A stretch of DNA of 64,000 bases from Urbifossiella sp046350095 (GTDB taxonomy: Bacteria > Planctomycetota > Planctomycetia > Gemmatales > Gemmataceae): contig JAXMBA010000002.1 in NCBI GenBank assembly GCA_046350095.1, positions 372,001 to 436,000 of the forward strand, read 5' to 3'. The notes beneath the pieces are model-generated. The model did no database searches and was not told the DNA's origin. It was given only the letters and a program-made list of their open reading frames with translations. Positions 10,384 through 18,053 of this stretch are shown here, one piece after another; position 1 is the first letter of the stretch; every line of letters begins with the position of its first letter. A program made the translations under genes and the position numbers.

Positions 10384-10782
10384 TCAACCCTCCCCCCGCC
10401 CGGGCGAGGGCAGGGGGCAGCAACTCGGGCGCCCGCCGGGGAGCAGCAGGCCGAGGCACCGCGCGGCGGTCCGCGTGTCCGGACAGACGACCAGCACGAC
10501 GGCCGCCTCGCCGGTCGCGATGCGCGTCCCGCACATGTCGCAACCGCCCCCGGCGAGGAGGGTCCCGCCACGGACCGCCACATGCCGGGCCCCGGCCCAC
10601 CACGCGATGAAGCGGTGGGCCCTCCGCGCACAGGCGGGGCAGCACACCTGGAGCGCGACGTCGGCGAGGCTCGGCGGCTCGGGCCGCCGGAGGGCCTCGG
10701 GCGGAAGGCCGCGACTCGGCCTCCGCTCCGTCCCGTCCGGCAGCGCCGCGATGACGCACGCGAGGAGCTGGATCACCCTCAC
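10384..10782 (-). CDS. Small zinc-ribbon-like protein
   Basis: 132 aa from a GTG at 10782 whose GTGA overlaps the stop of the upstream gene, indicating translational coupling. Two cysteine pairs, CPAC (about residues 48-51) and CDMC (about 80-83), would form a zinc ribbon, and a third cysteine cluster follows near the C-terminus. A hydrophobic start (VIQLLACVIAAL) could be part of the fold or a weak membrane segment. It lies last in a small minus-strand operon with two related small proteins. The function is not recognised. The overlap and cysteine pattern make it likely to be expressed, but no family is named with confidence. Confidence 0.55.
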   Translation of the reverse strand: MRVIQLLACVIAALPDGTERRPSRGLPPEALRRPEPPSLADVALQVCCPACARRAHRFIAWWAGARHVAVRGGTLLAGGGCDMCGTRIATGEAAVVLVVCPDTRTAARCLGLLLPGGRPSCCPLPSPGRGEG

Positions 10783-11078
10783 CCCTGCGCCTCCTGCCCC
10801 TTCGCCATCTCGCTCACCCACGAGTGCGCCCGGTCGAGAGCCTTCGCGAGCACCAAGAGGTCGTCCCGCCCGAACCGGTCGGTCGACTTCCACCGCTGGT
10901 CCTGGTCCTTGTAGAGCCGGCTCACCGTCACGTTGAACCTGACCCCGTGCTCGGTCTCGGTCGCCCACACTGCGGCCTTCACCCGGCCGAACCGCACCTC
11001 GTGCACTGGCCGCTCGCGAGGCGTACCGGTGCCCTCTCCACCTACTTCCACTTTCGCTGCTGTTGTTCCTGCTTCCAT
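10779..11078 (-). CDS. Conserved small protein, paralog of the 11261-11554 product
   Basis: 99 aa. The ATG at 11078 is preceded by GGAGGGG, which decides this start over a longer in-frame extension. The conserved core reads VHEVRFGRVKAAVWA, then HGVRFNVTVSRLYKD, then FGRDDLLVLAKALDRAHSWV, i.e. beta strands with a terminal helix. This layout resembles small single-strand nucleic-acid-binding (PC4/YdbC-like) folds found on plasmids and phages. That assignment is an inference from pattern only. It shares most of its core with the upstream neighbour and overlaps the downstream zinc-ribbon gene. It probably belongs to the plasmid-like module rather than to the sigma/kinase pair. Confidence 0.75.
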   Translation of the reverse strand: MEAGTTAAKVEVGGEGTGTPRERPVHEVRFGRVKAAVWATETEHGVRFNVTVSRLYKDQDQRWKSTDRFGRDDLLVLAKALDRAHSWVSEMAKGQEAQG

Positions 11079-11260
11079 CGTCCCCTCCGTTCTTCGTTGC
11101 GTGGCCACCGCCCGGAGCCGGCAGCTCGACGAGCACCGGCCTTCGGGCGAAATCGGTGGGGGCTTGGTGACTGGAGAACCTTCTTGGTTAAAAACCTCCG
11201 CCGAAGGACCGAGGCCCGGGGAACGTCCTGTTCGTCCGGGGCCGTCGGTCGGTGCGGTCG

Positions 11261-11554
11261 TCACGCGGGCACGTCCTGGCCCTTCTGGTTGTCCGAGACC
11301 CAGGTGTGGGCCATGTCGACCACCTTCGCGAGGACCAAGAGGTCGTCCCGGCCGAAGCTCTCGGTCGTCTGCCACTTCTGCTGCTGGTCCTTGTACACGC
11401 GGCACACCGTGACGCTGTACCGGACCCCGTGCTCGCCCTCGTTCGCCCAGACCGCCGCCTTCACCCGCCCGAGCCGGACCTCGTGGACTGGCCGGGGCTT
11501 GTCCCGCTGCTCCGGAGCTTCCGGGGCAGCCTTCGTTCGGTTGCCGTTCGCCAT
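11261..11554 (-). CDS. Conserved small protein, PC4/YdbC-like pattern
   Basis: 97 aa. The ATG at 11554 follows AAAGGAGA, a strong ribosome binding site. The core VHEVRLGRVKAAVWANE, HGVRYSVTVCRVYKDQQQKW and FGRDDLLVLAKVVDMAHTW is nearly the same as in the downstream paralog. The N-terminal 20 residues are charged and Pro-rich. The predicted alternation of strands with a final helix suggests a small nucleic-acid-binding protein, but this is pattern-level evidence. It lies 36 bp downstream of the DUF932 gene on the same strand, which fits a plasmid or phage accessory operon. Confidence 0.78.
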   Translation of the reverse strand: MANGNRTKAAPEAPEQRDKPRPVHEVRLGRVKAAVWANEGEHGVRYSVTVCRVYKDQQQKWQTTESFGRDDLLVLAKVVDMAHTWVSDNQKGQDVPA

Positions 11555-11590
11555 GGTCGTCTCCTTTCGGTGTGGTGTGAGTTGACTGCG

Positions 11591-12619
11591 TCAGGCGACG
11601 AGCTCAAGGAGCTTCGCCGCCTCCCGGTCCGCCTGGAGGCGGTCGCCGGCGTTCGTGACCTCGCCCGCCATCCGGGTCAGGGCGTCGACGAGCGAGAACA
11701 CCGTGAACCGCCCCTGCGAGCGGGCGAGTTCGAGGGCCCGCTTGCCGAGGGTCTTCCCGACCCCCTGCTTCCCGAGGGCCGCGAGCACCTCGTCGGCGTC
11801 CGCGCCGAGGGTCGTCTCCATCGCCTTCCGGATGACCGAGACGAACCCGTCCCGGCGGGCGTCGCGCTTGGCGACAAGCTCTTCGACCACCCTGTGGATG
11901 TCGGCGAGGGCCTCGCCGACCCTCCCGGTGTGCTTCCGGGTCAGCTCCACGACCTCGGTCGCGTCCCACACGATGTGGTTCCGGCACACGGCCTGGAACC
12001 AGAACGTCGAGACCCCGACCGACCGCTTCCCGACCTCCGAGTTCCAGCAGAAGATCCCGGGGGCGAAGGCCTCCCCGTTCACCTCCACCCACCCGGTCGG
12101 GTCGATGAGGAAGCAGAACATGTCCTGCTCCCCGGCGTAGAGCCCGGTCATCCCGTTCATCCCGACCGGCGGCGGGCCGAAGTCGGTCGCGAACTCCTGG
12201 AGCATGGAGAGGACCTCCACGTCGAAGAGCCGCGTGTAGCTCACCCCGTGGAGCGAGCGGAGCCGCCCGTCCTCGGCGTAGAGCTGCACCGGCTTACTCG
12301 CCCGGGGGATCGTCTCCCCGAACACCCGGGCCGCGGTCTCCGCCGACAGCCGGTTCACCGTGTCCTTCGACACCTTCGCGAGGGAACACAGCTGGGTGAA
12401 GCTCCAGTCGTTCATCCGGACCGGCTCCCCGTCCCCGGCGGACAGGATGAGTTCCTCCCCGACCGGCACCGCCCGCAGCCCGGCCGGCGGAACCCACCGG
12501 TCGGTGGAGGCCTCCTTCCTCGCCCGGCAGTGCGCGGACAGGTCCCCGAGCGAGGCGAACGCCTCGTCCGGCTTCCGCTTGAACAGCTCCCGGCTCGCCC
12601 TGGTCAGATTCGTCGCCAT
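11591..12619 (-). CDS. DUF932 phage/plasmid-like protein
   Basis: 342 aa from the ATG at 12619, preceded by GGGGAG; a longer in-frame start exists but lacks a ribosome binding site. Features of the DUF932 (phage/plasmid-like) family are visible: a middle section with VSYTRLFDVEVLSMLQEF, LYAGEQDMFCFLID, GFFCWNSEVG-like text (here GIFCWNSEVGKRSVGVSTFW) and CRNHIVWDA. The C-terminal part is helical. Family members occur on plasmids, phages and integrative elements, and their biochemical role is not settled. It heads the minus-strand operon with the two small paralogs and diverges from the structured RNA-like region that starts about 240 bp upstream. Confidence 0.88.
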   Translation of the reverse strand: MATNLTRASRELFKRKPDEAFASLGDLSAHCRARKEASTDRWVPPAGLRAVPVGEELILSAGDGEPVRMNDWSFTQLCSLAKVSKDTVNRLSAETAARVFGETIPRASKPVQLYAEDGRLRSLHGVSYTRLFDVEVLSMLQEFATDFGPPPVGMNGMTGLYAGEQDMFCFLIDPTGWVEVNGEAFAPGIFCWNSEVGKRSVGVSTFWFQAVCRNHIVWDATEVVELTRKHTGRVGEALADIHRVVEELVAKRDARRDGFVSVIRKAMETTLGADADEVLAALGKQGVGKTLGKRALELARSQGRFTVFSLVDALTRMAGEVTNAGDRLQADREAAKLLELVA

Positions 12620-12856
12620 CACACACGCTCCCCGCCCGATCGCTCGGGCATGAACGGACCCACGGACCACGGAAGCCCAACGCTTGGGATTCCACAGTCC
12701 GAAGCCCGCCACCCCCATTCCTGGGCGGGGACCGGCGTCGGCCGAAAGGCAAAAACCCCTCTTCCAAAACCTCCCGTCACCGGCCCCCGCGGCGGTCCCG
12801 GGCGGGACCCCCAGAGAGGCCGAGATTCGTTCGTCTACCCGTTATTGTTTTGTTTC

Positions 12857-12883
12857 TCTTCGATATCGAATTTCACTCGAAGA
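12857..12883 (+). repeat. Twin hairpin, upstream copy
   Basis: A 7-bp stem (TCTTCGA / TCGAAGA) closes a 13-nt loop TATCGAATTTCAC. The downstream copy at 14417-14445 has the same loop with two changes, and its stem differs at two positions, both with compensating changes on the other arm. It lies at the 5' border of the structured region in an AT-rich patch. It may mark the RNA start, a processing site or a protein-binding site. Confidence 0.7.
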
Positions 12884-14416
12884 AGGCAACGAAAACCGGC
12901 TTTGAAACGAAGTCTTTTCGCGAAGTTGCCGGGCTACCGCGTAGAGGCGGTGGCGCGAGAAACACGCGGGTTGGAAATCGCTTTTCGTTCCGCCCGCGCG
13001 TGGGCCTTGAGACGATGGGGGCGACTCCCGCGGGATCGGATCTGTGGGAGGCGAAAGTCCGCGGTGCGTGACAGCGCGTCGGGGGACGGAATCGAGACGG
13101 GGGCACCTGGGGCCCATTTCGTGGCGGCCTTATCACCCGCCACCGGGAGTCCGGCACTCATCGGCCGGACGTCGTCCAGGTGCCTTCGGCCCGTAGAGCT
13201 GGGTGCATCGAGAGGTGCTCGCCCAGTTCGACGGAGGCTCGCCCGGGTAAAAGTCCAACGCTTGCGTCGTAGGCAAGACGGACCACAAACCGGGCGTTCT
13301 ATCCGATGGGTATTTCCCCCGCGGGGCGGGGGCGACAGGGACACGCCTCTTCCCGCCGCGAGGCGGGCGAGGCCGTGGTGGCACAAAGCGGGTGGAAATC
13401 CCGCCCCCGGGACGAGGGCTGAAACCGCCCGCGTAACGGGGCTGGCGTGGGGACCTCCCACCGTGGCGACACGGGGGACCGGGCCGAACTGACGAAGGCC
13501 CGGGGACCGCCCGACAAAAGGCGGCCGGGAATAGCTCAACCACGAAAGGCGCGAACACGAAGCGCTTGCCAGTGAGTCCCGCCGGAGACGGCGCCGGACC
13601 GCGAAGAGCCCACGCTGACGGGTAGGTCGGAGCTTCTGCGTTCTGCCGACCGAAATCGCTACCGCGGTATCGCGGTAGCGGAAACTATGCCGGGCTGACC
13701 CCCGGACATACGGCGTGGGTCTGCTGGGTAACTCCAGCTAGCGACGTGACCGGCGGGGCGGAGGCCACCGCTAACCTGGGAAGGTCTTTCGGTGCCCGGG
13801 GTGATGACCGGGACTCGGGGCACGTAGTCGCCCGAGAAGAGAGCCGAGAGACCGGGAGTGTGCGGCGAGTAGGAGCGACGAGGTCGGCGGCGCCCCCGCA
13901 AGGCAGTGGGGGTGCCGTGTGCCGGGGGCCGGGGTGATAGCCGGCCGCACAGCGCACCGACGAAAGCCGCGACGGGTCTTGCTACCCGTCTCGATGACCG
14001 TCCGCCGCGCGGGGAGGCGTCCCTCCCCGCGCGGGTTTCGAGGGATCGACACCGACACGACAGGCAAGAGCGGCGCGCCCGGGAGGGTGCGGTGCTGTTG
14101 TCCGGAGAAACGACCAGGGCGTGGGCCGCCGGGAAAAGCCTCGCGAAGGTTCCGGCGGACCGAAGGTGTAGTGCGAGCTACCGCTATTTCATTTGGCAAC
14201 CGCTATAGGGAATGCAGCGCGCGAACGGGTGCGGGCGGCATTCGCGTCGCGGGAGCCGCAAGGTTCAGCATAAGGGAGGTACGCGGAAAAGGTTTCAGGG
14301 GGAGTTCGGACCGGGTTATTAGGCAGAGGGTGTTGCGGGGTCGGCTTCGGGGCGGCGTGTGCCGAGAGAGAAATAAACACGCCGCCACCCTCACTTCGTG
14401 CTAGCGCTTTGCAGTC

Positions 14417-14445
14417 CGTTTCGATATAGAAGTTCACTCGAAACG
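14417..14445 (+). promoter_or_regulatory. Twin hairpin, downstream copy in the leader of the 232-aa gene
   Basis: An 8-bp perfect stem (CGTTTCGA / TCGAAACG) closes the 13-nt loop TATAGAAGTTCAC. Relative to the upstream copy, stem pair 6 changes C-G to T-A and pair 7 changes T-A to G-C, so pairing is preserved. The hairpin ends only 7 nt before the GGAGGGG ribosome binding site of the gene at 14463, so it could control its translation or mark the 3' end of the RNA. Confidence 0.7.
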
Positions 14446-14462
14446 AGGCGGCGGAGGGGTCG

Positions 14463-15161
14463 GTGGCGCGGGGCGGGGTGGACGAGTATCGGTACGTGGC
14501 GACGTCGGTCGAGGGGTTCGTGCAGCAGCTGGCGGTGAGCTACCTGAAGAACCACTACTGGCTCTACGTCCGGGGCGAGGTCCCGGAGGGGAAGGACCCC
14601 GAGCGGGTCGACGAGAAGCTCCTCGCGAAGTACCCGGTCGCGGTCAGCAAGTGGTCCAGGGCGAGGGCCAAGAAGCGCGGCGACGCCCGCCTCCAGTACC
14701 TCCGGTACCGGCGGACGTTCCTGCTCCTCTCGACGCACTCCGAGCGGGGCCGGCCCCACCCGCTCTTCGAGGCCGAGGAGCGGGACGCGATCAAGGACGC
14801 GCGGGAAACTCCGATCCACTTCTACGGGTACTCGGTCTCCTACCGGGACGGGCACCCTCACGTCCGGATCGCGGAGGTCCAGTTCCGGGTTCTGGTCGAC
14901 GCGTTCATGGGGAGTGCGCTCTCGGCGTCGGCCGAGGCGCTCGCGGCCTGGTTCGTGGCCCTCCCGTTCGAGCCGTACGCCCCGGTCAGGCTCCAGCTGC
15001 GGAAGCTACTCGGGAAGGTGAACCGGGCGAGACGGACGGCGGGTCTCGAGAAAGTACCCGTCACCTCCCTCCGGGTGAACCGGGTCACGGTGCGGCCGTT
15101 CGACCCGCCCCCCGGCGGCCCGGACCAGCTCCACGCTGAGCGCCGGGCCGATCCGGGGTAG
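14463..15161 (+). CDS. Unrecognised basic 232-aa protein next to the structured RNA
   Basis: A GTG start at 14463 follows GGAGGGG with good spacing. I do not recognise the family. Visible features: an aromatic N-terminal region (EYRYVATS, NHYWLYVRGEVP), a Lys/Arg-rich stretch with regular Arg spacing at about residues 62-84 (SKWSRARAKKRGDARLQYLR), a hydrophobic strand (TFLLLSTH), a segment IHFYGYSVSYRDGHPHVRI, and a C-terminal basic helix (KLLGKVNRARRTAG). The basic patches suggest RNA or DNA binding. HPHV resembles an HUH motif only superficially, and no tyrosine arrangement convinces me. The gene follows the candidate giant RNA on the same strand with the twin hairpin in its leader, so a functional RNA-protein pair is the leading inference. 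Confidence 0.8.
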   Translation: MARGGVDEYRYVATSVEGFVQQLAVSYLKNHYWLYVRGEVPEGKDPERVDEKLLAKYPVAVSKWSRARAKKRGDARLQYLRYRRTFLLLSTHSERGRPHPLFEAEERDAIKDARETPIHFYGYSVSYRDGHPHVRIAEVQFRVLVDAFMGSALSASAEALAAWFVALPFEPYAPVRLQLRKLLGKVNRARRTAGLEKVPVTSLRVNRVTVRPFDPPPGGPDQLHAERRADPG

Positions 15162-15445
15162 GTTACTGGGCGTACCCGTCCCCGGACGCAGTTACGCCAC
15201 GGCCTGTGGCGAAAATCGCGTCCGACGACGAGTCGCTCCTCTGGTCGGTCCCATGAGGGCACCACGCGGTCCTGCTCGAAAAGGTGAAGGACAAGGACCG
15301 TCGACTCTGGTACATGCGGCAGACCGTGGGCTATGGGTGGAGCCCGAGTGTGCTCACGCTCATGATGACCAGCGGCGCCCACGCCCGCAGGGCAAGGCGG
15401 TCGGGAACTTCGCGGCCTGCCTCCCCGGACACGCGCGGACCCGGC

Positions 15446-16033
15446 CTAGCGCCGCAACCCGACTACCTGCACCACGGAGGCCACACCCGTGTGGTAGCTC
15501 CCCTCGCGAACCTCGCGGTCGAGTTCGAGGGCGTGAACGAACTCGAGTCCGGCGAGCTCCTCGGCGAGGTCGGAAAGTGTCACGAGGAGGTCCGCGTCCC
15601 CCGGCCCGCCGGTGCCCCGGCCGAGTTGCGCCGGCGTGTACGCCTCGAGCACGAGGACGCCGCCCGGCCTGAGGCCCCTCACGGCCCGGGCGTAGAGGGG
15701 GGCCCGGACGCGCCGCGGGAGGTGGCAGAAGATCGACACGATTCCGGCCCACTCCCCCGGCTCGATGGCGAACTCTGCGAGGTCGGCGCAAACTGTTTCG
15801 AGAGAGAGCCCGCGCCCCTCGGCCAGCTGCCGCGCCTTCGCGAGGCCGACCTCCGACTGGTCGACCGCCACCACCCGGTGCCCGAGGCCGGCGAGGTAGG
15901 CGGCGTTTCTCCCCTCCCCCTCCCCGAGCGACAACACCGGGCCGACCGGGATGCCCCCGGCGGCCGAGACCAAGAACTCGTTGGGCTCCGTCCCGTACGC
16001 GAACCCGGGCTGGGCGTAGCGTTCGTTCCACAT
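15446..16033 (-). CDS. Class I SAM-dependent methyltransferase (TehB-like size)
   Basis: 195 aa. Glycine-rich motif I is seen as VLSLGEGEGRNAAYLA, followed by the acidic end of strand 2 (VVAVDQSE) and CADLAEF, matching a Rossmann-fold methyltransferase. FCHLPRRVRAPLY and GLRPGGVLVLEAYTP fit the post-motif region of the tellurite-resistance/thiopurine-type group. The substrate cannot be told. The ATG at 16033 lies 6 bp after the tautomerase stop, and its ribosome binding site AGGGGA lies in the end of that gene. It is therefore the third gene of the rep operon. Convergent with the 232-aa gene, with 284 bp between them in which I see no gene. Confidence 0.88.
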   Translation of the reverse strand: MWNERYAQPGFAYGTEPNEFLVSAAGGIPVGPVLSLGEGEGRNAAYLAGLGHRVVAVDQSEVGLAKARQLAEGRGLSLETVCADLAEFAIEPGEWAGIVSIFCHLPRRVRAPLYARAVRGLRPGGVLVLEAYTPAQLGRGTGGPGDADLLVTLSDLAEELAGLEFVHALELDREVREGSYHTGVASVVQVVGLRR

Positions 16034-16039
16034 CGCGGG

Positions 16040-16246
16040 TCATCCCCTCTGTTGTTCCCGGTACTCGGTCGTGAGGACGCCGGCAAAGCCCCAGTTTTCC
16101 GGGTCCACCTCGTCGATGACGATGTGGGTGTGCTCGGGCTTCTTGCCGAGGACGCGGACCAGGGTGTCGGTGATCTCGGCGACGAGCCGCGCCTTCTGCT
16201 CGGCCGTCACCCCGTCTTTCGTGATCTTCACGTTCACGTAGGGCAC
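16040..16246 (-). CDS. 4-oxalocrotonate tautomerase family protein
   Basis: 68 aa from a GTG at 16246, preceded by GGGGGAGG. After removal of the initiator Met the chain begins PYVNVKIT, placing the catalytic Pro1 exactly as in 4-oxalocrotonate tautomerases. Length is typical for the family, as is TEYREQQRG-like polar C-terminus. HTHIVIDEVDPENWGFAG matches the core strand and the loop contributing to the hexamer. It acts on enol/keto substrates that cannot be specified here. Its start overlaps the end of the rep gene by 13 bp, so it is translated from the rep operon, an unexpected partner for a replication initiator. Confidence 0.88.
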   Translation of the reverse strand: MPYVNVKITKDGVTAEQKARLVAEITDTLVRVLGKKPEHTHIVIDEVDPENWGFAGVLTTEYREQQRG

Positions 16247-17679
16247 GTCGTAGCCTCCCCCCGGGTGCGGGCGAAGTGGGCAAGCAGGATCTGCCGGCGG
16301 GCGGCCCGCCAGAGAGACCCCTGCGATTCCGTCCCGTCGTGATACTGCCGCTGCAGAAACGTCGCGGCCAGAGACACAGCGGCCGACTCGAACGACGACC
16401 GGTCCCCGTCCGTGAGCGTCGACCAGAACGCGTCGAACGCCGCGGTCGCCGCGTCGGCTGCGGCCGGGGCCGGTTCGGTGGCGTCCGCCGGCGGCGGAGC
16501 CTTGGCAAGTGTCACCTCGACCGACTTCTCTCGGGCGAGTTCCGGGGGCATCGCGTAGTCGTTGGCGATGGCAGCATACAGCCACCCCGCCCGGTTCCGG
16601 ATGCCGTCCCCGCCCCGCCGCTTCATCCAGTCGTAGAGCCGCAGCTTCTCCTCGACCCTCTCGCGCGGGTGGTGCAGGAGTAACTTCATGGCACTCCGCC
16701 GCGTGATCCCGCGGGCGACGAGTTCGGCGACGAGCCGGTCGGAGTCGCCGCCCTCCCTGGAAAGTACCGTGACTTTCGGCCGCGCCTTCACGAACACCGC
16801 GCGCCAGCTCCCCTGCTGGAGCTTCACGAACCGCTCGTCGTCCGGAAGCACCGTCAGAAACCCGCGGGCCTCGAGCTCGCGGACGGCCGGCATCAGCTTC
16901 CGCTTCAACTCCGAGTTCGAGTAGTTCTTGGAGAGCCCGACGTGCTCGCACGCGAACGCCCGGAGGTCGAACTCCCAGCGGCCGCGGTGGTAGAACCGCT
17001 TGTCGAGGAACCGGAACATCCGCTTCGCGATGGCGCTCCGCAGGCTCTTGAAGAAGTCGAAGTCGAGCGCCTTGATGTACCCGGCCTGGAAGCTCTGGAA
17101 GACGGTCTCGTTCCACACGAACGACGAGAAGGCTTTCTCCGGCTGGCCCTTCGCCATCTTCCGCCGCCGCTCGATCCGCTCGCGGTCGAAGACGGTCACC
17201 TGGTCGATGACGTGGAAGGTCTCGTTCACGAAGCACTTCTCATCCTTCGACCACCAGGCGCGGCGGTACTGGAGCGTCACCCCGGTCCAGCGGTTCAGCG
17301 AGTCCTCGATCCGCTTGTAGGACTTCGACTCGTCGCGCCAGCCGAGGAGCTTGATGAGCCCGTAGCGGGAGAAGTGCACCTTGCGGTCTCTGAACTCCTG
17401 CTCGGAGGTGAGTTGGATGAGGCCGAGGAGGACCTCGTCGTCGAGCGCGGTCGGGAGCCCGAACTTGTCAGCCGCGGTGATGGTCAGCGTCCGCTCGACG
17501 TGCTGCTGCGCCGACGGGTCGAAGACCCGGTCGGTGAACTCGAGCGTCTTCTGGTTGTCGGCCACCGTGTCGGACACCGCCGCGATCGGGAACTCGGCGA
17601 AGTTCAGCTCGTCGCGGTAGCGGCCCGGCTGCACAGCCGGTTTGGTGTCGGTGATGCGGGCTAGCTCGTCGTGGGCCAT
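16234..17679 (-). CDS. repA: Plasmid replication initiator, RepA (RPA) family
   Basis: 481 aa. The N-terminal half carries the RepA/RPA-type signature: RDELNFAEFPIA, then ADKFGLPTALDDEVLLGL, RYGLIKLLGWRDESKSYKRI and WSKDEKCFVNETFHVID, followed by a winged-helix-like section with YIKALDFDFFKSLRSAIAKR and FRFLDKRFYHRGRWEFDLR. The C-terminal ~130 residues are Ala-rich and helical. Such proteins bind iterons and open a replication origin. An AT-rich tract and 23-bp iterons begin directly upstream of its start, as expected for autoregulated initiators. Operon with a tautomerase and a methyltransferase downstream. The gene makes this module a plasmid, an integrated plasmid or a secondary replicon origin. 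Confidence 0.92.
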   Translation of the reverse strand: MAHDELARITDTKPAVQPGRYRDELNFAEFPIAAVSDTVADNQKTLEFTDRVFDPSAQQHVERTLTITAADKFGLPTALDDEVLLGLIQLTSEQEFRDRKVHFSRYGLIKLLGWRDESKSYKRIEDSLNRWTGVTLQYRRAWWSKDEKCFVNETFHVIDQVTVFDRERIERRRKMAKGQPEKAFSSFVWNETVFQSFQAGYIKALDFDFFKSLRSAIAKRMFRFLDKRFYHRGRWEFDLRAFACEHVGLSKNYSNSELKRKLMPAVRELEARGFLTVLPDDERFVKLQQGSWRAVFVKARPKVTVLSREGGDSDRLVAELVARGITRRSAMKLLLHHPRERVEEKLRLYDWMKRRGGDGIRNRAGWLYAAIANDYAMPPELAREKSVEVTLAKAPPPADATEPAPAAADAATAAFDAFWSTLTDGDRSSFESAAVSLAATFLQRQYHDGTESQGSLWRAARRQILLAHFARTRGEATTCPT

Positions 17680-17699
17680 GGTCCTCTGTGCTGTTCCTC

Positions 17700-17810
17700 A
17701 ACCCGGTTCAAAAAACGGGCACCTCGGGTTGTTGTGTTTTTACTTCGGTTAGAAAGAACAAAGTTGCTCGCCGGATTCCCGAGCGCGGCCGGTGAGTTGG
17801 CAGGGCCGTT
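17700..17810. other. AT-rich tract of the putative replication origin
   Basis: Between the rep start and the first iteron lies a patch (about 17731-17764) far richer in A and T than its surroundings, with runs such as TGTTTTTAC and TTAGAAAGAACAAAG. An AT-rich tract beside iterons is the usual DNA-unwinding element of iteron plasmids. It also has to contain the rep promoter. Confidence 0.6.
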
Positions 17811-18053
17811 CGTGCCTGGAATCCCGGTAGCGGCCGATTGAATCGTGCCCGGATTCCCGGTAGTGGTGTGCTCCACCTCCCGGTACTGGTGTGCCCGGCG
17901 TCCCGGTCCTCCCGTGCCCGAAATCCCGGTACACACCAGGGCGGGAGTGTGACCGAAGGGCGAATGGCTCGAATCCCGGTAGGTGCAGCGGGGCGAGGCC
18001 TTCACGCTCCGAGAGGCGGAGGGGGGCGGCAGGTATGCCCGAAATCCCGGTAC
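17811..18053 (+). repeat. Iteron array of the putative origin
   Basis: Direct repeats with consensus TGTGCCCGAAATCCCGGTAC begin at 17811, 17844, 17867, 17890 and 17913. The last four are exactly 23 bp apart, and the first is offset by one further helical turn (33 bp). Two dispersed copies follow (17963-17982, 18034-18053) and one more lies at 18689-18708. Same-strand, helically phased repeats next to a RepA gene define an iteron-type origin. Copies vary mainly in the left half; TCCCGGT is almost invariant. Confidence 0.85.

Larger units (their letters stand above)
12857..14445 (+). ncRNA. Candidate giant structured non-coding RNA (boundaries approximate)
   Basis: About 1.6 kb with no convincing reading frame on either strand but dense stem-loops. 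Examples: 9-bp stem 13102-13110/13176-13184 enclosing two hairpins (13121-13143, 13149-13170); 6-bp stem with GCGA loop 13352-13367; GCGA loop 13461-13474; GAGA loop 13580-13593; perfect 10-bp hairpin 13657-13680; 7-bp 13971-13990; perfect 13-bp stem 14005-14034; GCAA loop 14253-14266; 10-bp stem 14351-14386. The GNRA-type loops read as GNRA only on the plus strand, and unpaired stretches there are A-rich (GAAA, AAAA), which argues for plus-strand transcription toward the protein at 14463. Identity unknown. It did not match what I remember of RNase P, group I or II introns, or rRNA. Ends are set at the flanking twin hairpins. Confidence 0.6.

Noticed and set aside
13040..13250. RNase P RNA, suggested by GGGAGGCGAAAGTCCGCG-like text
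   Set aside because: Only a short resemblance to the GAGGAAAGUCCGG block; the other conserved blocks are absent and the region is far too long.
11252..13492. 746-codon plus-strand frame across DUF932 and the structured region
   Set aside because: Antisense to two well-supported minus-strand genes and then running through stem-loop DNA; low-complexity product with no domain.
12934..13558. Minus-strand frames of 141-201 codons in the structured region
   Set aside because: Arg/Pro-rich products, no ribosome binding site, and codons fall on perfect stems; better explained by RNA structure.
12857..14445. Group II intron
   Set aside because: No GUGYG-type 5' end, no recognisable domain V, and no reverse transcriptase in or next to it.
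14463..15161. HUH/Y1-type transposase identity for the 232-aa protein
   Set aside because: HPHV is a poor HUH match, spacing to a catalytic Tyr is not convincing, and the hairpins flank the RNA rather than the gene.
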